NCBI GenBank assembly: GCA_024641335.1
Contig: JAHEDG010000015.1
Span: 1 to 57,193, forward strand
Origin: Candidatus Zixiibacteriota bacterium
GTDB lineage: Bacteria; Zixibacteria; MSB-5A5; UBA10806
Direction of reading: 5' to 3'
DNA: 57,193 bases
The notes beneath the pieces are model-generated. The model did not search any database, was not told the DNA's origin, and saw only the letters and a list, made by a program, of their open reading frames with translations. Position 1 is the first letter of the stretch; every line of letters starts with the position of its first letter. The position numbers were made by a program, and so were the translations under genes. This document shows positions 53,229 to 57,193 of the stretch, in pieces.

Positions 53229-54074
53229 ATGCGAATAATATTGCCATTATCGCTAATTCTGGTTCTCGCCGCGCCGCCAGCCTGGTCAGCCGGAGGTGGG
53301 GTGACAAAAATATCATCGGTCGAAGGCAGATTCCAGGCTGATTATTTATCCTTATCTATGGAAAGGTGTTTCAGCCGTGAATTGAGAATAAAGGACCAGG
53401 GAGAATTGGAAACGGTTGAAATTTATGAGTACAAAAATAAATCTCCTTTCAAGGCTTTCATGTTCTCTCTGGCAGTACCCGGAGCCGGCGAATATTATGT
53501 CGGGCATAAATATAAAGCCGCCTCTTTCCTGGCGGTGGATGCTCTTCTCTGGACCGGTTATCTTTTTTACAATAATAAAGGAAATGACAAGGAAGATGAG
53601 TTCCGAAGCTATGCCGATAACGAATATTCCTGGCAGACATTTATGCAGTGGTGGAATACACTCCCCGACAGTGTCAAAACGTCATATTCGCATAGATTGC
53701 CCTGGGATGAGCAAAACAACAGTCCCATTTTCAATCATGAGTATTATGAGAATATCGGCAAATACGATCAGTTTCAGGTCGGCTGGGGCGCTGACGGTAT
53801 AAACCATCCGCCGGGTTCTAATGAACCGTCCTGGATGGGAGAATTGAATCAAAGGGGATCCTACCTGGATATGCGCAGGCAATCCAATGATTATTTCTCC
53901 AACGCAACTACTTCGGCTATGGTTTCTATCGCCAATCATATTGTCTCGGCGTTCGACGCCGCCATCAGCGCCAAGAAATTCAATAAAGGCGGAAGACAGT
54001 ATTCGATGAAATTGAAAACCAAAAATATCGACGGCAAGACAATACCGTACTTAACCCTAACCGCGAAATTCTAA
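53229..54074 (+). CDS. Small envelope protein, DUF5683-like (paralogue 1)
   Basis: A 281-residue exported protein with a signal peptide (IILPLSLILVLAAPPAWS). The core KAFMFSLAVPGAGEYYVGHKYKAASFLAVDALLWTGYLFYNNKG gives two hydrophobic helices around PGAGEYY and resembles DUF5683/P13-type proteins. The C-terminal TTSAMVSIANHIVSAFDAAISAKKF adds another helix. The next gene encodes a paralogue with the same layout. GGGAGG precedes the ATG. Function is unknown; the position behind the PorU/PorV/M6 genes suggests a role linked to the outer membrane. Confidence 0.7.
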   Translation: MRIILPLSLILVLAAPPAWSAGGGVTKISSVEGRFQADYLSLSMERCFSRELRIKDQGELETVEIYEYKNKSPFKAFMFSLAVPGAGEYYVGHKYKAASFLAVDALLWTGYLFYNNKGNDKEDEFRSYADNEYSWQTFMQWWNTLPDSVKTSYSHRLPWDEQNNSPIFNHEYYENIGKYDQFQVGWGADGINHPPGSNEPSWMGELNQRGSYLDMRRQSNDYFSNATTSAMVSIANHIVSAFDAAISAKKFNKGGRQYSMKLKTKNIDGKTIPYLTLTAKF

Positions 54075-54081
54075 CGGCAGG

Positions 54082-54837
54082 ATGATGAGAAAAACGGTTG
54101 TTCTGATTATTGTCTGTCTGCTGACCGCTGAAAGCGCGGCTATCGCCGGACAGATACGGCAGGAATTATCCGCCCGAATCGAGCGGATCGAGATCGATGA
54201 CGATTTGAATATCCACGACTTCGGAAATGATCTTAATTTGGGTGAGGGCGGTAAATCGAAATGGAAAGCGCTGGGGTTTTCGCTGCTTTTACCGGGCGCG
54301 GGCCAATATTACACGCGGAACGATAAGAAAGCTCTTTTCTTCGGTGGGGCCGAGGTTCTCGTCTGGTCCGGTTTCTTTGGCCTGCGGACATACGGCCGCT
54401 GGAAGAAAGAGGATTATAAAGCCTGGGCCGCGTTCCATGCCGGAGCCGATATAAACGGTAAATCGGAATCCTATTTCGAAAAACTTACCTATTACGATAA
54501 TCTCGACGAATATAATCAGCTCGAATTGGTCTATGAGGGTTCCAGGGCCGAAATATTCCCGTCCACTCCCGGTTACTATTGGAACTGGGATTCCGACCAG
54601 TCGAGAGGACATTATAGAGATCTTAGGAATATCAGCAAAAACGCTTTCCGGCGATCTCTGCTGGTTGCAGGGGCCGCGGTTATTAATCGGCTGCTTTCGG
54701 GTATCGACGCCTACCGTTCGGCGGGCGCGTTCAACCGGGGACTCGAATTCAGTGATACCGGCTGGAAAATCTATTATTCTGATCCCGGCTTTACGGGAGA
54801 CGGCGAAGTTGAAATCGGTCTGTCCCTCAATTTCTAA
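54082..54837 (+). CDS. Small envelope protein, DUF5683-like (paralogue 2)
   Basis: A 251-residue exported protein built like the preceding gene product: signal peptide, then GFSLLLPGAGQYYTRNDKKALFFGGAEVLVWSGFFGL, and a late helix LLVAGAAVINRLLSGIDAYRSAGAF that matches VSIANHIVSAFDAAISAKKF of the paralogue. The end is a short beta-rich strand pair (EVEIGLSLNF), which is typical of outer-membrane proteins. Two adjacent ATGs (54082 and 54085) occur behind GGCAGG, and either may be used. The next gene starts within its last 29 nt. Function is unknown. Confidence 0.7.
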   Translation: MMRKTVVLIIVCLLTAESAAIAGQIRQELSARIERIEIDDDLNIHDFGNDLNLGEGGKSKWKALGFSLLLPGAGQYYTRNDKKALFFGGAEVLVWSGFFGLRTYGRWKKEDYKAWAAFHAGADINGKSESYFEKLTYYDNLDEYNQLELVYEGSRAEIFPSTPGYYWNWDSDQSRGHYRDLRNISKNAFRRSLLVAGAAVINRLLSGIDAYRSAGAFNRGLEFSDTGWKIYYSDPGFTGDGEVEIGLSLNF

Positions 54838-55783
54838 GACCGCTCTTTTATTAACGATTCTTCTAATAAATGGATGCGGATCATCCGTTAAGCAGGGCGA
54901 TATTGCTGCCGACCAGGCTCTGACGGCATCGATTCTCAATCTCAAACTTATTTCATCAATCGGCCCGATTGTCGCGGATGGTATCTCCATTATCGAACCT
55001 GACGGCATAGTTGTTAGCAAATTCGGCGATATATTCCTTTCCGATAAAGGCCGAAATTCGGTCTTGAGATTTTCCTCCGATCTGAAATTTTATGCCGGAG
55101 AGGGAGGTATGGGCGTATTCCAGGGTGGGTTCAACCGGCCGGCCGGCCTGGCCTGCGATGCGGCCTTGAACCTGTATGTGGCGGATAGCGGCAACAAGCG
55201 AATTCAAATCCTCGATAGAAACCTCCGTTATGCCAGGTCGATAGATTCATATTATGATGACAAGGGGGAGTCGGTATCGTTCGTCAATCCCGAAGGCCTT
55301 ACCCTTGATAGCGAGGGAAGTTTATGGATCGCCGATGACGACAGAGTCTTGAGGCTCGATCCCTTCTACAAATTGCAGCTGGAGCTTTCCTATAATGTCC
55401 CCGGAGGAATCGGAATCGGACGGGCCGTCGATGTAGCAGTTTCATCCAATGATAAAATCGCGGTGGCCGATTTCGATAACGGCCGCGTCGCCGTATTATC
55501 GATTTACGGCGGCAGAATCTCCGATTTTCGCGTGGAGGCCCCTTCATCGGTTGTCTGGGATAACACCGGAGTTTTATGGGTGGCCCAAAAAGATCGACGC
55601 ATGATTACGGCTTTCGATATCTATGGAAATCCGCTCTTCGCATATTCCGACGAGTCTCCGGGTTCCAGGCCTGCCCGCCTGGCTGTTGATTCGCGGGGGA
55701 GACTGCTTATCACCGACAGCGGGTTGAGAAAAATTATGTTATTTGAGATCATTCGGGGATCAGGTGATTCCCGGATAAGGTAA
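54809..55783 (+). CDS. NHL-type beta-propeller lipoprotein
   Basis: A 324-residue lipoprotein. TTG 54809 is chosen because GGGAGA lies 8 nt upstream and the product then begins with a short signal peptide ending in ILLINGC. Blades of NHL type follow: DGIVVSKFGDIFLSDKGRNSVLRF, PAGLACDAALNLYVADSGNKRIQIL, PEGLTLDSEGSLWIADDDRVLRLD, VDVAVSSNDKIAVADFDNGRVAVL and ARLAVDSRGRLLITDSGLRKIMLFE. It overlaps the previous gene by 29 nt in another frame, so the two are likely co-translated. The propeller probably binds a protein or glycan at the outer membrane; the partner is unknown. Confidence 0.78.
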   Translation: MKSVCPSISKTALLLTILLINGCGSSVKQGDIAADQALTASILNLKLISSIGPIVADGISIIEPDGIVVSKFGDIFLSDKGRNSVLRFSSDLKFYAGEGGMGVFQGGFNRPAGLACDAALNLYVADSGNKRIQILDRNLRYARSIDSYYDDKGESVSFVNPEGLTLDSEGSLWIADDDRVLRLDPFYKLQLELSYNVPGGIGIGRAVDVAVSSNDKIAVADFDNGRVAVLSIYGGRISDFRVEAPSSVVWDNTGVLWVAQKDRRMITAFDIYGNPLFAYSDESPGSRPARLAVDSRGRLLITDSGLRKIMLFEIIRGSGDSRIR

Positions 55784-55793
55784 ACTCTCCCGC

Positions 55794-57193
55794 ATGAAAA
55801 TAAATCTCGCCATATCGCTTATCATGGCCATTACATCGTCCGCCTTAGCTATTCTCCCGGAGGAGTCCGTGATTATTCAGGGCAAAGGCACAAAAGGTCC
55901 ATATTCGTTGGGATTCCGGCATATTATTAAAAATTCTTTGCGTATCGTCGAAAAGGAAGCCGAACTTCCCGCTGAAGAGTTCGAGATAGATTACGCCGAA
56001 GGTATAATCATGTTCGATCTGCCGATCCCTCTCGGTGATACGCTCGTCGCCATTTTCAGGTATCTTCCTCTCGGCCTTTATCCCAGATATTATCTCCATG
56101 AGTTCTCGCCTGAGGAGAAGAGTGGCCGAATGGAACGTTCTCCCGTCGCGCCGGTCTCGGATTACTCCCGATCTGATATCACTGTCAGGGGGAGCAAGGG
56201 ATTCTCGATACAAACCGGACAAGGGGGAGGAGGGCTTTCGCAGTCTTTGAATCTTACTATCAACGGGCAGTTGGTACCCGGCCTGATGACCTCAGCTCAT
56301 ATTTCCGATAATTCCGCCGGCGGAAACGCTGTCTCCAGACGTATCGATGAATTGGACAGGATCTTCGTCAAAGCTGAATCAGATCATTTCGTGGGGACAT
56401 TCGGCGATTTCGATTATAGCGAGCGATCCGACAGGTTCTTGAAACTGGAAAAGAAACTGACAGGGCTGAGCGCCGCCTATACCGCCCGATCCGCGGGAAT
56501 AAGGGGAGCGGCCGGATTCTTCCCGGGAGAATATAAATCCATCACCATTAACGGCATCGACGGCCGTCTGGGGCCGTATTATCTGACAGATAACGGCGGA
56601 CGTCAGGGGGCAGTCATAATTCCAGGATCTGAAAAAGTCTATTTGGACGGTGTTCCCCAGACGCGGGGCAGCCAGAACGACTATACCGTTGAATACGGTT
56701 CCGGGGCGATTCAGTTTTCGCCGCCGAAAATTATAAGAGACGAAACGCGCATAACCATTGAATACGAACTATCCCGCGATGAATATAGCCGGGCATTCTA
56801 CGCTTCCTCCGGAAATTTCAAACCGGCGGACGGCTTAACAATTTTCGGAAGCGTCATCCAGGAGGGGGACAATAAAAATAGTCCGAAAACTTACGAGCTG
56901 ACTCCGCAGGTTGAGGGAATTTTGGAGAGCGCGGGGGGAAACAGGCTGGACGCTGCTCGGCAGGGAGCCGAATATGTCGGCCCAACACTTGGTGATTACC
57001 GAGTGCTGATCGATACCCTGGGGAATTCCATTTACCAGTACGCCGGACCGGAGCAGGGAGATTACCTGGTGTCATTCTCGTTCATCGCCGCCAACGCAGG
57101 ATCGTATCGGACATTGGAGCAGGAGTATTCGAGTATGTCGGCCCCGGTAACGGCGGCTACGAACCTATCATACTTATTCCATTGCCCGAGATG
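55794..57193 (+). CDS. Large exported outer-membrane-type protein, 5' part, with apparent frameshift near its visible end
   Basis: The reading frame opens at ATG 55794 and runs past the window end. It starts with a signal peptide (INLAISLIMAITSSALA) and continues as a beta-rich chain with RGSKGFSIQTGQGG, LSQSLNLTINGQLVPGLM, TFGDFDYSERSDRF, YTVEYGSGAIQFSPPK and repeated EYVGPxxGDY motifs, a pattern I associate with large uncharacterised outer-membrane proteins of FCB bacteria; a relation to SprA-type translocons is possible but unproven. At about 57111 one base seems missing: the frame from 55794 turns into SSMSAPVTAATNLSY, whereas the next frame reads IGAGVFEYVGPGNGGYEPI, which continues the EYVGP repeat. 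So the gene is either frameshifted or carries an assembly error. Confidence 0.6.
   Translation, partial: MKINLAISLIMAITSSALAILPEESVIIQGKGTKGPYSLGFRHIIKNSLRIVEKEAELPAEEFEIDYAEGIIMFDLPIPLGDTLVAIFRYLPLGLYPRYYLHEFSPEEKSGRMERSPVAPVSDYSRSDITVRGSKGFSIQTGQGGGGLSQSLNLTINGQLVPGLMTSAHISDNSAGGNAVSRRIDELDRIFVKAESDHFVGTFGDFDYSERSDRFLKLEKKLTGLSAAYTARSAGIRGAAGFFPGEYKSITINGIDGRLGPYYLTDNGGRQGAVIIPGSEKVYLDGVPQTRGSQNDYTVEYGSGAIQFSPPKIIRDETRITIEYELSRDEYSRAFYASSGNFKPADGLTIFGSVIQEGDNKNSPKTYELTPQVEGILESAGGNRLDAARQGAEYVGPTLGDYRVLIDTLGNSIYQYAGPEQGDYLVSFSFIAANAGSYRTLEQEYSSMSAPVTAATNLSYLFHCPR

Noticed and set aside
54533-54808. Long upstream extension of the NHL lipoprotein gene
   Set aside because: This part overlaps the preceding envelope gene in another frame; the signal peptide and lipobox fit a start at TTG 54809.

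Overview
The window looks like chromosome of a Gram-negative bacterium of the FCB superphylum outside the classic Bacteroidota, for example a Zixibacteria-, KSB1- or Marinimicrobia-like lineage. That placement is an inference. It rests on a double-membrane envelope gene set (LptD, LolA, BamD, AsmA-type protein), several secreted proteins with C-terminal NYPNPFN-type type IX secretion (T9SS) sorting domains, a PorU-type sortase and a PorV-type barrel. No rRNA, tRNA, transposase, phage gene or CRISPR array was seen. Many genes start with TTG or GTG.

Layout. 1-4837: TCA-cycle cluster, with malate dehydrogenase (cut by the window edge), a two-subunit LeuCD-type aconitase whose large subunit carries a histone-H1-like Lys/Ala tail, two LiaF-like membrane proteins, and isocitrate dehydrogenase. 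4838-8586: accessory stretch with an LVIVD propeller gene on the minus strand flanked by GTAG-hairpin (REP-like) elements, a secreted anchor-V protein with a CX3CH motif, an H1-like/zinc-finger protein and a degenerate RNase-H-fold protein. 8670-15892: a secreted subtilase, the FetAB-type ABC exporter and a secreted propeller protein. 16043-19816: LptD and an HU protein.

19901-30954: an apparent three-gene operon of an AsmA/YdbH-like protein, a lipoprotein combining YnbE-like and YdbL-like (DUF1318) parts, and a secreted 2465-residue protein with PD40 repeats, TPRs and two CHAT-like domains that lack catalytic residues. This is the best candidate for an undescribed system. 31002-41164: housekeeping run ftsK-lolA-rimO-SLT-unknown-bamD-nadD-polA-coaE. 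41231-43045: DUF554 protein and a class II aldolase.

43245-57193: T9SS-related block with the PorU-type sortase, a PorV-like barrel interrupted by a beta-propeller, an M6-type metalloprotease, two paralogous small envelope proteins, an NHL-propeller lipoprotein and the start of a large outer-membrane-type protein that carries an apparent frameshift just before the window end. Functionally, the PorU/PorV pair would process and anchor proteins such as the subtilase, the propeller protein and the M6 protease, all of which carry the sorting domain. Several genes (lptD, the AsmA-like gene, ftsK) have promoter-like -10 boxes only 5-6 nt before the start codon and no Shine-Dalgarno, which suggests leaderless mRNAs.
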